From: Bacillus sp. CH30_1T
GTDB lineage: Bacteria; Bacillota; Bacilli; Bacillales; Bacillaceae_B
Direction of reading: 5' to 3'
DNA length: 64,000 bases
Assembly (NCBI RefSeq): GCF_008364765.1
Contig: NZ_VTUY01000004.1
Location: 720,469-784,468 of the forward strand
Positions 17,858 through 26,873 of the stretch are shown in pieces (position 1 is the first letter of the stretch; each line of letters opens with the position of its first letter). A program made the position numbers and the translations under genes. Under the pieces are notes generated by a model that was not told where the DNA came from, searched no databases, and was given only the letters and a program-made list of their open reading frames with translations.

Positions 17858-18618
17858 ACACTCATCCCCTCCATTGGGCTGCTTGCTGTTGCATAACGTT
17901 TCTTCGGAATTCTTCCAGCCTCATATCCGAATCGTCCCCCTTCAATCGCAAGCCTCATGGCATTCGCCATCATAACGGGATCGTTAGCCGAAGAGACGGC
18001 TGTATTGAGCAATACAGCATCAGCCCCGAGTTCCATTGCAAGAGCTGCATCTGAAGGAGAACCAATTCCGGCATCCACAATGACCGGTACCTTTGTTTGC
18101 TCAATAATGAAACGGAGATTGACTGGATTGATGATTCCCTGTCCAGATCCTATAGGGGAAGCACCGGGCATGATGGCATGTGCCCCTAACTCTTCCAATC
18201 TCCTTGCAAGAACAACATCGTCAGACGTATAAGGAAGCACTGTAAAGCCTTCTTTTATTAATTCTTCAGTTGCTTTCAGTGTTTCGACGGGATCGGGCAG
18301 CAGCGTTTTATCACATCCGATCACTTCTACCTTAATCATGTCACAAAGCCCTGAAGCTCTCGCTAATTGTGCATGTCGAACCGCTTCCTGAGCACATTTA
18401 GCCCCTGCTGTATTCGGTAACAATGAATAGTTTTCAAGATTCAGTTTTTCTAAGAAATTAGGTTGACCAGGCTCAAAGATATTCATGCGCCTTACCGTGA
18501 ACGTAAGAATTTCTGCACCGGAAATCTCGACAGCTCTTTTCTGAATATCAAAATCAGGATATTTTCCCGTTCCCAGTAAAAGTCTTGAATGGAATGTATA
18601 CTTTCCGATTTTCAACAT
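17854..18618 (-). CDS. thiG: Thiazole synthase
   Basis: A 254-residue TIM-barrel enzyme that builds the thiazole ring from deoxyxylulose 5-phosphate, dehydroglycine and ThiS-thiocarboxylate. Hallmarks: LLLGTGKY near the N-terminus, the Schiff-base lysine in MIKVEVIG, and the phosphate-binding GSGQGI and [14 protein letters not shown]. It is followed by thiF (4-bp overlap) and preceded by thiS with a one-base gap, the usual tight thiSGF order. Confidence 0.95.
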   Translation of the reverse strand: MLKIGKYTFHSRLLLGTGKYPDFDIQKRAVEISGAEILTFTVRRMNIFEPGQPNFLEKLNLENYSLLPNTAGAKCAQEAVRHAQLARASGLCDMIKVEVIGCDKTLLPDPVETLKATEELIKEGFTVLPYTSDDVVLARRLEELGAHAIMPGASPIGSGQGIINPVNLRFIIEQTKVPVIVDAGIGSPSDAALAMELGADAVLLNTAVSSANDPVMMANAMRLAIEGGRFGYEAGRIPKKRYATASSPMEGMSV

Positions 18619-18619
18619 T

Positions 18620-18823
18620 TCAACCGCCTCCTACAAATTGTACTAACTCTAAGATATCCCCATTTTTCACTTTGGTGATCTTATGCTCCTGTTTTTCAAG
18701 GATGGTTTGGTTCTGTTCAACGATGATCATTCGATTTTCCAAGTTAAAATGATGAATCAATTCCAATACTGTTGAAATGGATTCCGGCACCGTGACCAAC
18801 TGTCCGTTTATTCGTAATTCCAC
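18620..18823 (-). CDS. thiS: Sulfur carrier protein ThiS
   Basis: A 67-residue ubiquitin-like carrier. It ends in FVGGG, giving the C-terminal Gly-Gly that is adenylated by ThiF and converted to a thiocarboxylate. The body ([19 protein letters not shown]) follows the beta-grasp pattern. Located between thiO (4 bp upstream) and thiG. Confidence 0.95.
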   Translation of the reverse strand: MELRINGQLVTVPESISTVLELIHHFNLENRMIIVEQNQTILEKQEHKITKVKNGDILELVQFVGGG

Positions 18824-18827
18824 CTTC

Positions 18828-19925
18828 TCAACTCCTTAAATATGAATGCAGGGGATGGGATTCCTTCCCCTCTATCAGATCTGCCATCAATACTCCTGTT
18901 ATGGGTGCCAAGAGTATACCATTACGGTAATGCCCCGTTGCAATGGAAAGCCCTTCCCATTCCTCACTCCTCCCCATAAACGGCACTCCTTGTTCTGTTT
19001 GAGGCCGTATCCCGGCCCACGCTTTTTCCCACTTGGCATCAACCAATTCTGGAAGGATGGTTGTGGCCAAATGCATTAGGTTCATTAATCCACCTATGGT
19101 AATCGTTTCATCGAAGGTATAGGGGTGCTCCGTTGCACCGATTAAAAGGCGCCCACCAACTTTTGGAACAATGTAGCATCCTTCTGTGAAGATGGTCCGC
19201 TCCAGTATTTTACCGGGGACCTTAACGGAAAAGCATTCACCCTTGACTGGAAAACTTCTGAACTTCATTTCCAGTCGTTCCATGAGGAATGGACTCCAAG
19301 CACCGCCCGCTACAATCGTTTCGTCTGCATAATAGTCTCCTTTAGACGTCTTGACCCCAGTGATTTTGTTTCTCTCTTTCATAAAATCATACACGTCTGT
19401 ATATTCACTAATTTCTGCACCCAGCATGATCGAAGCCGAACCTAAGGCTTGTGTAAGCTTTGATGCTGAGACGTTTCCATCCTTCGGGATATATAATCCC
19501 CCTGACACATCCTTTGAAAGATGAGGTTCATAGGTAAATAGAGTGTGGGGTGAAAGCCATTTAACTTGTTCCCCTGGTGATGTTAAGGAAGCCGTTGTTA
19601 CTAATTCTTGTGCTTCCTCCTCCGTTCTCGCCAATTTAATCATTCCATTTTCAACATATTCAATGTCCATTCCACTGATTTCTTTTAAATCCCTTGATAA
19701 GGAAGGATACATATCACGGCTTGCCTTCGCCAAATGATACAGAGGATCGTTTCCCTTCAATTCGCTTTGAACGCCAAGCATGCCTGCAGCTGCTTTCGAT
19801 GCTTTTCCCGCCAATTGATTTCTCTCAATCAGGAGAACTTTCTTTCCTCTTTTGGATAATTGATACGCAATGGAGCAGCCAATTACTCCTCCACCCACAA
19901 TCAAAGCATCATACTGTTTTACCAA
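18828..19925 (-). CDS. thiO: Glycine oxidase ThiO
   Basis: A 365-residue FAD flavoenzyme of the DAO family that oxidises glycine to the dehydroglycine needed by ThiG. The N-terminal VGGGVIGCSIAYQL binds FAD, and GHYRNGILLAP near the C-terminus is the glycine-oxidase hallmark. It follows tenI by 6 bp. Presence of ThiO rather than ThiH fits an aerobic bacillus. Confidence 0.93.
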   Translation of the reverse strand: MVKQYDALIVGGGVIGCSIAYQLSKRGKKVLLIERNQLAGKASKAAAGMLGVQSELKGNDPLYHLAKASRDMYPSLSRDLKEISGMDIEYVENGMIKLARTEEEAQELVTTASLTSPGEQVKWLSPHTLFTYEPHLSKDVSGGLYIPKDGNVSASKLTQALGSASIMLGAEISEYTDVYDFMKERNKITGVKTSKGDYYADETIVAGGAWSPFLMERLEMKFRSFPVKGECFSVKVPGKILERTIFTEGCYIVPKVGGRLLIGATEHPYTFDETITIGGLMNLMHLATTILPELVDAKWEKAWAGIRPQTEQGVPFMGRSEEWEGLSIATGHYRNGILLAPITGVLMADLIEGKESHPLHSYLRS

Positions 19926-19931
19926 GCTACT

Positions 19932-20549
19932 TCACCCCCTGTGTAATTGTTTATAATAGGATCGGGCTGCATCTAATGGATCCTTTGAAAGCAAAATACC
20001 TGATAAGACAGCGATCCCTTTTGCTCCGGTTCCCGTAATTTCACACACGCGTTCAGGAGTAATGCCTCCTATGGAAATAGTTGGAATCGGGACGGATTGA
20101 ACCACTTTTTCTAAGTTTGCTACACCTCTGCCAGGCTTACCTGCCTTTGAAGAGGTAGCATAGATATTTCCATAAAGTAGATAATCCGCTCCTTTATCCA
20201 TTGCCTGTTGTGCTTCTTCCAGGGAATGTACAGAAGCTCCAATCTGTAAGGAAGGAAAAGCACTCTTCACTAAGCTGATATCCGCACTTTGATGGCCAAG
20301 CTGAACCACTCTTACATGCTTCATAAAGGCAATGTCTGCCCGATCATTGACACATAATTTTGTTAATGGGACTCCTGCTGCTACTAATCGATCAATGGCC
20401 ACAGCCATTTCTTTCCCCGTCCACTGCTTTTCGCGAAGATGGAGCATGTCGAGAAATGGATAAATGGACTTCGAGATTTTCACTAATTCTTCCACTGATT
20501 GTTTTCCTGTTGAAATCACATGTAATTGTTTTCTCGTTTCAATTCCCAT
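19932..20549 (-). CDS. tenI: Thiazole tautomerase TenI
   Basis: A 205-residue ThiE-like TIM barrel that aromatises the ThiG product. The loop motifs LHLREKQW, LCVNDRAD and VQLGHQSADI are TenI-like rather than ThiE-like. The ATG at 20549, 9 nt after GGGAG and overlapping the ykoC stop by 11 bp, is a better start than the one 20 codons upstream. That upstream start would add a hydrophobic stretch that is really ykoC read in another frame. Confidence 0.9.
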   Translation of the reverse strand: MGIETRKQLHVISTGKQSVEELVKISKSIYPFLDMLHLREKQWTGKEMAVAIDRLVAAGVPLTKLCVNDRADIAFMKHVRVVQLGHQSADISLVKSAFPSLQIGASVHSLEEAQQAMDKGADYLLYGNIYATSSKAGKPGRGVANLEKVVQSVPIPTISIGGITPERVCEITGTGAKGIAVLSGILLSKDPLDAARSYYKQLHRG

Positions 20550-21342
20550 AGCGAACATCTCCCGGCGGAAAAATAGGTAGATGGGTAGAAAAATAATAAC
20601 TGAGCACAATCATGAAGAGAACGCTCCCCAAGAAATATCCATCATATTTCGAAAAGGTTACTCTGTAGTAATAGGTTCGTTGCCCACTTCCTTTAAAACC
20701 CTTTGTTTCCATAGCCACGGCAATTCTGTGAGCTCTTCTGATGCTCTGGGCAAGCAGGGGAATGGAATACGATTTCATTTTATGGAATATGTGCTTTATT
20801 CCTTTCCGTTCTTCAACTCCCCTGACTCTCATGGCGTTTCGTATCGTGAAGAATTCTTCAATCATAATAGGGATTAATCTGAATCCGGCCATAAAACTAT
20901 ACGCATACTTAGGTTTTAATCTCAGTTGCTGCATGAGGGAGTAGAAAAGCTTCACCGGTCTCGTTGTAAGAGCAAATAATAATCCCAATATAGCGAATAC
21001 GATGGTACGCAATCCAACATGGATCCCCCGATAAAAACTCTCTTCAGTAATGTGGATCAATCCAAATTTCATCCATGTTGTTTCACCTTTCCCAAATAAA
21101 ATCATTGATGAAGCTGTAGAGATGAAAACAAGGAAAAAGGGTAGAATCATTAAACTGACCGTTCTATATGAATATCCTGAGAACAACCATAATAGGAGAA
21201 AAAAGAGTAAGCTCAAATATAACAACCAGTTAAGATAATGAATAAAAAGCAGTAATACAAAAAGCCCGATCAAGGTCATTAGCTTGAAGCTGGGATTGAT
21301 TTGGTGAAGCCAGGTTTCACTATACTCGAGTTCTATATTCAT
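20539..21342 (-). CDS. ykoC: ECF transporter T component (YkoC-like)
   Basis: A 267-residue membrane protein with five or six hydrophobic segments. The EcfT coupling-helix motif appears as MRVRGVEERKG and later AMETKGFKGSGQR. It transduces ATPase motion to the S component YkoE for uptake of a thiamin precursor, probably HMP. The start overlaps the ykoD stop by 4 bp and the end overlaps tenI. Confidence 0.9.
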   Translation of the reverse strand: MNIELEYSETWLHQINPSFKLMTLIGLFVLLLFIHYLNWLLYLSLLFFLLLWLFSGYSYRTVSLMILPFFLVFISTASSMILFGKGETTWMKFGLIHITEESFYRGIHVGLRTIVFAILGLLFALTTRPVKLFYSLMQQLRLKPKYAYSFMAGFRLIPIMIEEFFTIRNAMRVRGVEERKGIKHIFHKMKSYSIPLLAQSIRRAHRIAVAMETKGFKGSGQRTYYYRVTFSKYDGYFLGSVLFMIVLSYYFSTHLPIFPPGDVRYGN

Positions 21343-22772
21343 ATTGCCTTACTACCTGCAATCTCATTATAGAAATCCTGGGTGAGACGCCCATTTTCAA
21401 TTACCCATACTCTGGATGCAAAGTGAGTAATGATATTTTCATCATGTGTCACCATTAGAATGGTACAACCTTCTTTTTGATAGTTTTGAAGCATCTCAAG
21501 TAACGCAAACGTATTTTGGGAATCCTGGCCAAAGGTCGGTTCATCCAATAATAGAATATCTTTATTCCTGACAAGGGACGCTGCGACGCTTAATCTGCGC
21601 TTTTGCCCCATGGATAAATGATAGGGATGATGATGTTTGTATGGATCAAGCTTGAATCGCTTCAATAGTGCATGCACCTTTTCCTCCACTATTCCTTCAT
21701 CCACTTTCTTGAGCCGAAAGGTATACGCAACTTCATCAAACACACTGTGTGTCACAAACTGAAACTCGGGATTTTGAAAAACAAATGTACATTCCTCTGG
21801 AACATTCTTTCCTTTTACCTGTCTTCCATATAATTCATACGTTCCGGTCGTTTGGATGAATTTCATAAGACTGTGGAGTAATGTTGATTTCCCAGCTCCG
21901 TTCTTTCCGGTGATTGCAATCCATTCACCTTTAAGGCTGACGGCATTTTGAAGGTGGATCTTCACCTCTTTTTGTACATACCCTTTGAAGTTCTCTAGCC
22001 TTAAATTCTCTTTCCCAAACGGGGCAACCTTCTCCGGAGGGTGGGAAGAAAGATAATCTTTCCACGCTTCCGGATACCATACCCCAACTGATTTCAATGT
22101 TTCCTTGAAATTTGATAAAATGTGAGCCTTTGGACCATCAGCCACTATCCTTCCATTAGCATCGAAAAGAATTATACGATCAATGATCTCCAGTACGTGA
22201 CTCAGCTTATGCTCAACGATAAGTAACGTTTTATCTTTACATGTCGTTTTCACTGTTTCCCATACAGATTTTGTACTCTCATCATCCAACATCGCTGTAG
22301 GTTCATCCAAAAATAGTGTATGGGGATGGAGCGCAAGGGCAGAAGCAATGGCCAATTTTTGTTTCATCCCCCCTGATAGAGAGGAGATTTTCGTATGGGA
22401 ATCCCCCAGACTTAAATTCACCTTCTCCAACAGTTCTTTAATTTCCTCTGGCATTTCGTCTCTTGGAATTTGGTTGTTCTCCAAAACAAAGGCAATTTCC
22501 TCATCAACATAGGGCATACAAAATTGAGCGTCCGGATCTTGAAAGACATACCCGAAAGATTCAGGACGCTCAATCGAGTCAGCTTTCATCGGCACATCTA
22601 TAGAATGGGGTATCACACCGGATAAAACCTGGAGGAGTGTAGATTTGCCACAACCAGAAGGTCCGAGTAGCAATATCTTTTCCCCGTCTTTTATCGAAAG
22701 GCTTACGTCTTTAAACATCAGTTTCTCTGAACCGGGAAATGTAAGGCGCAGATTTTCAACATGCATCGTCAT
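21339..22772 (-). CDS. ykoD: ECF transporter dual ATPase (YkoD-like)
   Basis: A 477-residue protein with two ABC ATPase domains in tandem. Domain 1 has LLGPSGCGKSTLLQ and SLSGGMKQK with LFLDEPTAM. Domain 2 has ITGKNGAGKSTLLH and HLSMGQKRR with LLLDEPTF. The second signature begins HLSMG instead of LSGGQ, as is common in these fused pairs. It energises YkoCE-dependent uptake of a thiamin precursor. Spaced 8 bp from ykoE. Confidence 0.93.
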   Translation of the reverse strand: MTMHVENLRLTFPGSEKLMFKDVSLSIKDGEKILLLGPSGCGKSTLLQVLSGVIPHSIDVPMKADSIERPESFGYVFQDPDAQFCMPYVDEEIAFVLENNQIPRDEMPEEIKELLEKVNLSLGDSHTKISSLSGGMKQKLAIASALALHPHTLFLDEPTAMLDDESTKSVWETVKTTCKDKTLLIVEHKLSHVLEIIDRIILFDANGRIVADGPKAHILSNFKETLKSVGVWYPEAWKDYLSSHPPEKVAPFGKENLRLENFKGYVQKEVKIHLQNAVSLKGEWIAITGKNGAGKSTLLHSLMKFIQTTGTYELYGRQVKGKNVPEECTFVFQNPEFQFVTHSVFDEVAYTFRLKKVDEGIVEEKVHALLKRFKLDPYKHHHPYHLSMGQKRRLSVAASLVRNKDILLLDEPTFGQDSQNTFALLEMLQNYQKEGCTILMVTHDENIITHFASRVWVIENGRLTQDFYNEIAGSKAI

Positions 22773-22780
22773 TCCCTCCT

Positions 22781-23359
22781 TTACTGATTCAGGGCATCAT
22801 AATCTTTTTGGTCCGCACGTCTGACCAAACTGGTTACCCCCGTTTTCTCCAGAGCCTTAACGAGATAGAAGGCACCTATGCCTGCTATCACGATGGATCC
22901 GATTAACCTGGCACCGATAAAAAGTGATAAATTCCACAGAACCAAGTCTCCCATGTATCCCTTAAAGTAGTCCATCAGGATTGAGCCAATTGCTGAGCCC
23001 ACAGCTGCAGTGCAAATGATGATGACATCATAACGCTTATAGCCGGTGATAAGAAAAATCAACTCTGCAAACAAACCTTGAATCAGACCGAATAGGAGTA
23101 CCTCTAGGCCCCATTCACTCCCCATGAGAAATTCCCCTGAAGAAGCTGCAATCTCTGCCAGAAGTGCGACGCCAGGTTTCCGAATGATTAAAAATGCCAC
23201 GGTTGCCGCCATGAACCACATGCCATAGATCAGTTGATCAGCATGCAATCCAAATGGCTTTAACAAGTTGTAAACCGGTCCCCAAAGCTTATATATAATC
23301 CCAAAACCTATTGAGATGACGACCGTTACTAAAATATCCGTCAGCTTTAATTTAGACAT
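22781..23359 (-). CDS. ykoE: ECF substrate-binding S component YkoE
   Basis: A 192-residue membrane protein with about six transmembrane helices, including AEIAASSGEFLMGSEWGLEV and LFAELIFLITGYKRYD, matching YkoE. YkoE-type S components occur almost only under TPP riboswitches and are assigned to hydroxymethylpyrimidine or thiamin uptake. It overlaps the tenA stop by 8 bp. Confidence 0.92.
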   Translation of the reverse strand: MSKLKLTDILVTVVISIGFGIIYKLWGPVYNLLKPFGLHADQLIYGMWFMAATVAFLIIRKPGVALLAEIAASSGEFLMGSEWGLEVLLFGLIQGLFAELIFLITGYKRYDVIIICTAAVGSAIGSILMDYFKGYMGDLVLWNLSLFIGARLIGSIVIAGIGAFYLVKALEKTGVTSLVRRADQKDYDALNQ

Positions 23360-24050
23360 GTATTCTACCTTCTTTACCTAGAGATGTATGAAACGGCCAC
23401 TTCTCAAGTGTGTATGCCATTTCCCAAAACTGTAATTCATAAATGCTGCTCAAAATAAAATTCTCTCTCATTCTTTCCTTATCTGTTTCCGTCATCGTTT
23501 CTGCCAATCCATCCAGTCGCTGGATCTGTTCTTCTACTAGTTCCCCAAACCACTCTCCACCATAAGCTGCGATCCATTCCTGATAAATAGCTTCCTCAGG
23601 TGTACATGATTTCAAGCGTTCACCGATCTCATAATACAACCAGTAGCAGGGAAGTATTGCCGCCAGAATATCTGCGAGACCTCCATACTGTGCGGAACGA
23701 TACATATGAGACGTGTAGGCATAAGCCGTAGGAGCAGGTTTAAACTGCAGTTTTTCTTCTTCCGTAATCCCTAAACGGTTTGAGAAATTTTCATGAAGGG
23801 AAAGCTCAGCTTCATTTGTCCCCACAGCGTGTGTTGCCATTCTCGATGTAGTATGTAAGTCTGTTGCTTTGGCTGCACCAAGTGCCTGCACCTTCGAAAA
23901 GTGTGAGAGGTAATAGGCATCCTGGAGAAGGTAGTATCTGAAGTTTTCAAGGGGGAGGGTTCCATCCCCAATTCCTTTAACGAAAGGATGGTTAAAACTT
24001 GCTTCCCAAATTTCCTTCACTTCGTTTCTTAAGTACTTTGTAAATGTCAT
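23352..24050 (-). CDS. tenA: Aminopyrimidine aminohydrolase (thiaminase II) TenA
   Basis: A 232-residue all-helical enzyme that releases HMP from degraded thiamin (aminopyrimidine salvage). Asp44 (QDAYY), the aromatic patch AYTSHMYRS near residue 115, and nucleophile Cys135 (LPCYWLYYE) line up with B. subtilis TenA. I take the ATG at 24050, after AAAGGAGAAAGATA, not the upstream in-frame start, which lies inside the riboswitch terminator. First gene of the TPP-controlled operon, next to the HMP-type transporter. Confidence 0.94.
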   Translation of the reverse strand: MTFTKYLRNEVKEIWEASFNHPFVKGIGDGTLPLENFRYYLLQDAYYLSHFSKVQALGAAKATDLHTTSRMATHAVGTNEAELSLHENFSNRLGITEEEKLQFKPAPTAYAYTSHMYRSAQYGGLADILAAILPCYWLYYEIGERLKSCTPEEAIYQEWIAAYGGEWFGELVEEQIQRLDGLAETMTETDKERMRENFILSSIYELQFWEMAYTLEKWPFHTSLGKEGRIHV

Positions 24051-24087
24051 ATTATCTTTCTCCTTTTCCAGACGACCCGAAATGGGC

Positions 24088-24135
24088 AACAAAAAAGCCA
24101 CTTTCATTATGCATACCGCATACAGAAAGTGGCTT
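24088..24135 (-). terminator. TPP riboswitch expression-platform terminator
   Basis: AAGCCACTTTC (24125-24135) pairs with GAAAGTGGCTT (24095-24105) and is followed by TTTTTTG on the minus strand. It stands between the aptamer and tenA. Confidence 0.88.
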
Positions 24136-24176
24136 GAGATCAGTTTGATAGAATTCGATTCTATGTGACCGTCAAA

Positions 24177-24270
24177 CACCACTTCCCTACGCTGGTCTCA
24201 ACCAGATCAGGTTCAAAGGGTCTTAAAGTCACACTTTAATCTCAGCCTTTTATAAGGCACCCCTAGTGGA
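24177..24270 (-). promoter_or_regulatory. TPP (THI-box) riboswitch aptamer
   Basis: Minus strand reads CCACUAGGGGUGCC, GGCUGAGA, then ACCCUUUGAACCUGAUCUGG and GCGUAGGGAAGUGG, the THI-box consensus in order. P1 pairs CCACU with AGUGG. TPP binding should favour the downstream terminator, switching off all eleven genes from tenA to thiE. Confidence 0.97.
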
Positions 24271-24299
24271 TCGTCCTATGAAATTTTGTATTCGATGTT

Positions 24300-24327
24300 A
24301 TCGTACCATGATTCTTTTACTTGTCAA
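24300..24327 (-). promoter_or_regulatory. SigA promoter of the thiamin operon
   Basis: TTGACA (24322-24327) and TACGAT (24300-24305) with a 16-bp spacer, ending about 30 bp upstream of the TPP aptamer. The interval 24330-24515, between this promoter and the desR terminator, contains nothing I can support. Confidence 0.78.
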
Positions 24328-24516
24328 CACCAAAAAGAAAACCTTTCATCATTTTCCCATTGCCCTTTCCATACAAAACCAATCGTAGCAAAGGGTACTC
24401 CCTATGAAAATTTAAATGAAATTCATTTAGAATAAATCTCTTGTAAAGCAAAATTAAGAGTCTGCTGGAGTTGTATAAATATACACCCTTTAGATAATGG
24501 CAATACAAAACTACCA

Positions 24517-24558
24517 TAAAGGCAGGGACGGACCTCCATGTTGGAGCTCCGTCCCTGC
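24517..24558 (-). terminator. Terminator after desR
   Basis: Perfect 11-bp stem GCAGGGACGGA / TCCGTCCCTGC on the minus strand, with only a short TTT tail. Confidence 0.7.
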
Positions 24559-24561
24559 ACA

Positions 24562-25161
24562 TCATTTAAACCATCCTTTTTCTTTAGATTGAGTGATGGC
24601 TTCGATTCGATTTTTAACTTCAAGCTTATCGAGTATGGTTGAGATGTAGTTTCGGACGGTACCCGTTTTGAGGCTAAGCTCATCGGCTATCTCCTTCGTG
24701 TTTTTCCCGTCAGCAACCAGCTCCAACACTTCTTTTTCACGGTCTGTCAGGGGGTTCTCTTCACTATACACATCGTCCATGAGCTCTGGTGCATAAATAC
24801 GTTTACCCTCCATGACAAGACGAATCGAGTTCGCCAGTTCTTCACTTGGGCTGTCCTTTAACAAATAACCCTTCACCCCACCTTTTAACGCACGCTGGAA
24901 ATAACCGGACCTGGCAAAAGTTGTCAGGATAATCACTTTGCAATTTTCGCCTTTTAATTCCTCTGCTGCTTCAAGACCGGTCTTTTTAGGCATTTCAATA
25001 TCCATGATACAAATATCCGGCTGCAGCTCGTGGACGAGGGCAATGGCTTCTTCTCCATTGCCCGCCTTTCCAACCACTTCCATATCATCCTCTAAACTAA
25101 GTAACGAGCCTAAGGCACCTAATAGCATTCGCTGGTCTTCTGCTATAACAATTCGAATCAT
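24562..25161 (-). CDS. desR: NarL/LuxR-family response regulator DesR
   Basis: A 199-residue regulator. The receiver domain has phospho-acceptor Asp54 (CIMDIEMP) and the LuxR HTH lies near residues 135-195 (PLTDREKEVLELVADGKNTK). The sequence tracks B. subtilis DesR closely, which activates the acyl-lipid desaturase gene at low temperature. It overlaps the kinase stop by 4 bp. No desaturase gene is adjacent in this window, so the target must lie elsewhere or differ. I rate orthology as likely but not certain. Confidence 0.85.
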   Translation of the reverse strand: MIRIVIAEDQRMLLGALGSLLSLEDDMEVVGKAGNGEEAIALVHELQPDICIMDIEMPKKTGLEAAEELKGENCKVIILTTFARSGYFQRALKGGVKGYLLKDSPSEELANSIRLVMEGKRIYAPELMDDVYSEENPLTDREKEVLELVADGKNTKEIADELSLKTGTVRNYISTILDKLEVKNRIEAITQSKEKGWFK

Positions 25162-26300
25162 TCCATTCCCTCCCTGTCTGTTTGCTTGATTACTTTCGGC
25201 ACTCTCATTATCAAAGTGGTCCCATTCTCGGAAAAAACGTCTAAGCTCCCATTTACAAATTCTAACCGTTCTCTCATTCCGATTAAGCCGCTGCCTTTAG
25301 ACTGTGTGTAATCTCCCTCGATTCCCATACCATCATCCTTCACTATGATAGTCATCTCTTTATCCGACTCTTCGATGGTTAGCTTACAGTACGACGCCTT
25401 GCTGTGTTTGACAACATTCGTCACGGCTTCTTTTAGACACATGCTCAAGATATTTTCCAGAAAGAGTGATGCTTGGGGCAGCATGACCTCATCATCCATC
25501 ACGAATTCAATTTCCGCTGCCTTTAACAGCTGTTTGATCCGGACGATTTCATCTTTTAATCGAATGCCCCTCATTTGAGATACCATTGTCCTTACTTCAC
25601 TCAAAGCGGTTCGTGCCGTTTGCTGAACATCCTTTAATTCACTCCTGGCCTGCTCTGGATCCTTGTACACCAATTTTCTGGCCAGATCGCTCTTCAGACC
25701 GATAAGAGAAAGCTTTTGACCCAAAGTATCGTGTAGATCACGGGCAATCCTCTGGCGTTCTTCCTGCTTGACCAAGTCTGAAATACGTTTATTAGCATCT
25801 TCCAACTGATCTTCGAGCTGCACCTGTTTATTTCGATTATAAATATTAAACGGCAACAGAATGACGCTTATCCAAATGATCAGAATAAAAGGAAATTGAG
25901 ATAAAAATAATTCATCCTGTATAACAAAATTATAATTGATCGATGCCGTCGTTAACACAAGGTGGATAATATAAAGGGTTAAAAACGCCACCCGGTTTTT
26001 TATATTCCCATTATAATAGGCAATGTAAAAAGCAAAATAGATAAAATTAAATTGAATGGTCATGGTAATGGATATCGCTATTAAAATCGATGTCCATAAA
26101 TAAACCGGCCAATCCTTTGAAATAAAAGCAAATCGTAAAGAAATAAAGAACATGATGGTCAAGGAAATCCCTACAACAATTTCGATCGTAGAGGAGGACT
26201 GAAAGATAAAATAAAATGGCAGGATGCTGATGATGCTCCATATATACGGGGAAATACCAGAACCTTTTTGAATATTGATTAACTTTTTCGGCATTTGCAC
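25158..26300 (-). CDS. desK: DesK-like membrane thermosensor histidine kinase
   Basis: A 380-residue kinase with four to five N-terminal hydrophobic segments (up to about residue 155), a coiled linker, and a HisKA_3 domain with the phospho-His in RQRIARDLHDTLGQKLSLI. A HATPase domain follows with NVVKHS, VKDDGMGI and GLIGMRERL. The architecture is that of DesK, which senses membrane thickness and fluidity. It is co-translated with desR. Confidence 0.85.
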   Translation of the reverse strand: MQMPKKLINIQKGSGISPYIWSIISILPFYFIFQSSSTIEIVVGISLTIMFFISLRFAFISKDWPVYLWTSILIAISITMTIQFNFIYFAFYIAYYNGNIKNRVAFLTLYIIHLVLTTASINYNFVIQDELFLSQFPFILIIWISVILLPFNIYNRNKQVQLEDQLEDANKRISDLVKQEERQRIARDLHDTLGQKLSLIGLKSDLARKLVYKDPEQARSELKDVQQTARTALSEVRTMVSQMRGIRLKDEIVRIKQLLKAAEIEFVMDDEVMLPQASLFLENILSMCLKEAVTNVVKHSKASYCKLTIEESDKEMTIIVKDDGMGIEGDYTQSKGSGLIGMRERLEFVNGSLDVFSENGTTLIMRVPKVIKQTDREGME

Positions 26301-26441
26301 AATATAACCTCTTTTACTTTCAGTTTTTTAACTATGTAACCTATAGTATGACATAAATTATACCAATTTTCATACAAACGGTTTAAGAATTCCCCCACCG
26401 TATAGACAAGAAAATCGTATAAAATTCTCCATTAAATAATA

Positions 26442-26639
26442 CTAATATTTCCGATTTTGAATTACTTTTTGCTTCTGCATGATCTCATAGGATTTATGGA
26501 TGATATCTGTTAACACATCACCTTTGTAAACTCTTCCAATTTTCGTGTTTTGCTGATAGTATTCAACAATTTCATCCAATTTCTTTGATGTTTCCTTATC
26601 AACTCTTACATTAAGCTGCATTCTTCCTTGATCTGACAA
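26442..26639 (-). CDS. Small ribbon-helix-helix DNA-binding protein
   Basis: A 65-residue protein. The pattern MQLNVRVDKETSKKLDEIV is a typical MetJ/Arc/CopG beta-strand plus helix. The second half has GDVLTDIIHKSYEIM as the second helix. TTG start at 26639, eight bases after GGAGGG. No toxin gene accompanies it, so it is not an evident antitoxin. Upstream lies an array of TATCA repeats spaced by about one helical turn (26657-26715), which suggests the protein represses its own gene. Confidence 0.75.
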   Translation of the reverse strand: MSDQGRMQLNVRVDKETSKKLDEIVEYYQQNTKIGRVYKGDVLTDIIHKSYEIMQKQKVIQNRKY

Positions 26640-26656
26640 GGTTCGCCCTCCTTCCG

Positions 26657-26715
26657 TATCAATATGCTAGCAACTGATATCACTTTGTTATCACTAGTAT
26701 ATCAGATGCTATCAG
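26657..26715. promoter_or_regulatory. Helically phased TATCA repeats (putative RHH operator)
   Basis: TATCA occurs at 26657, 26678, 26689, 26700 and 26710, spacings 21, 11, 11 and 10 bp, all on the same face of the helix. The array lies directly upstream of the RHH gene and covers its likely promoter. Confidence 0.65.
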
Positions 26716-26817
26716 TCAAATATACCGGCCATATGAAATAAAAAGTTATCCGCACTTAAAAAGCCCCGAGCTTCAATTCGCCCAAGACTCGCGTTTAATT
26801 CTATTTGTAAATAAACG

Positions 26818-26860
26818 AAAAAACACCCTTTACATTCGTTTAGTATCGAACATAAAGGGC
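26818..26860 (-). terminator. Terminator after the 93-residue ORF
   Basis: Minus-strand CCCTTTA TGTTCG...CGAATG TAAAGGG stem followed by TGTTTTTTCG. Confidence 0.8.
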
Positions 26861-26873
26861 ACACGCCTCACTC

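Noticed and set aside
24317..24565. Minus-strand ORFs between tenA and desR
   Set aside because: They overlap the thiamin promoter or the desR terminator, lack RBS and family resemblance.
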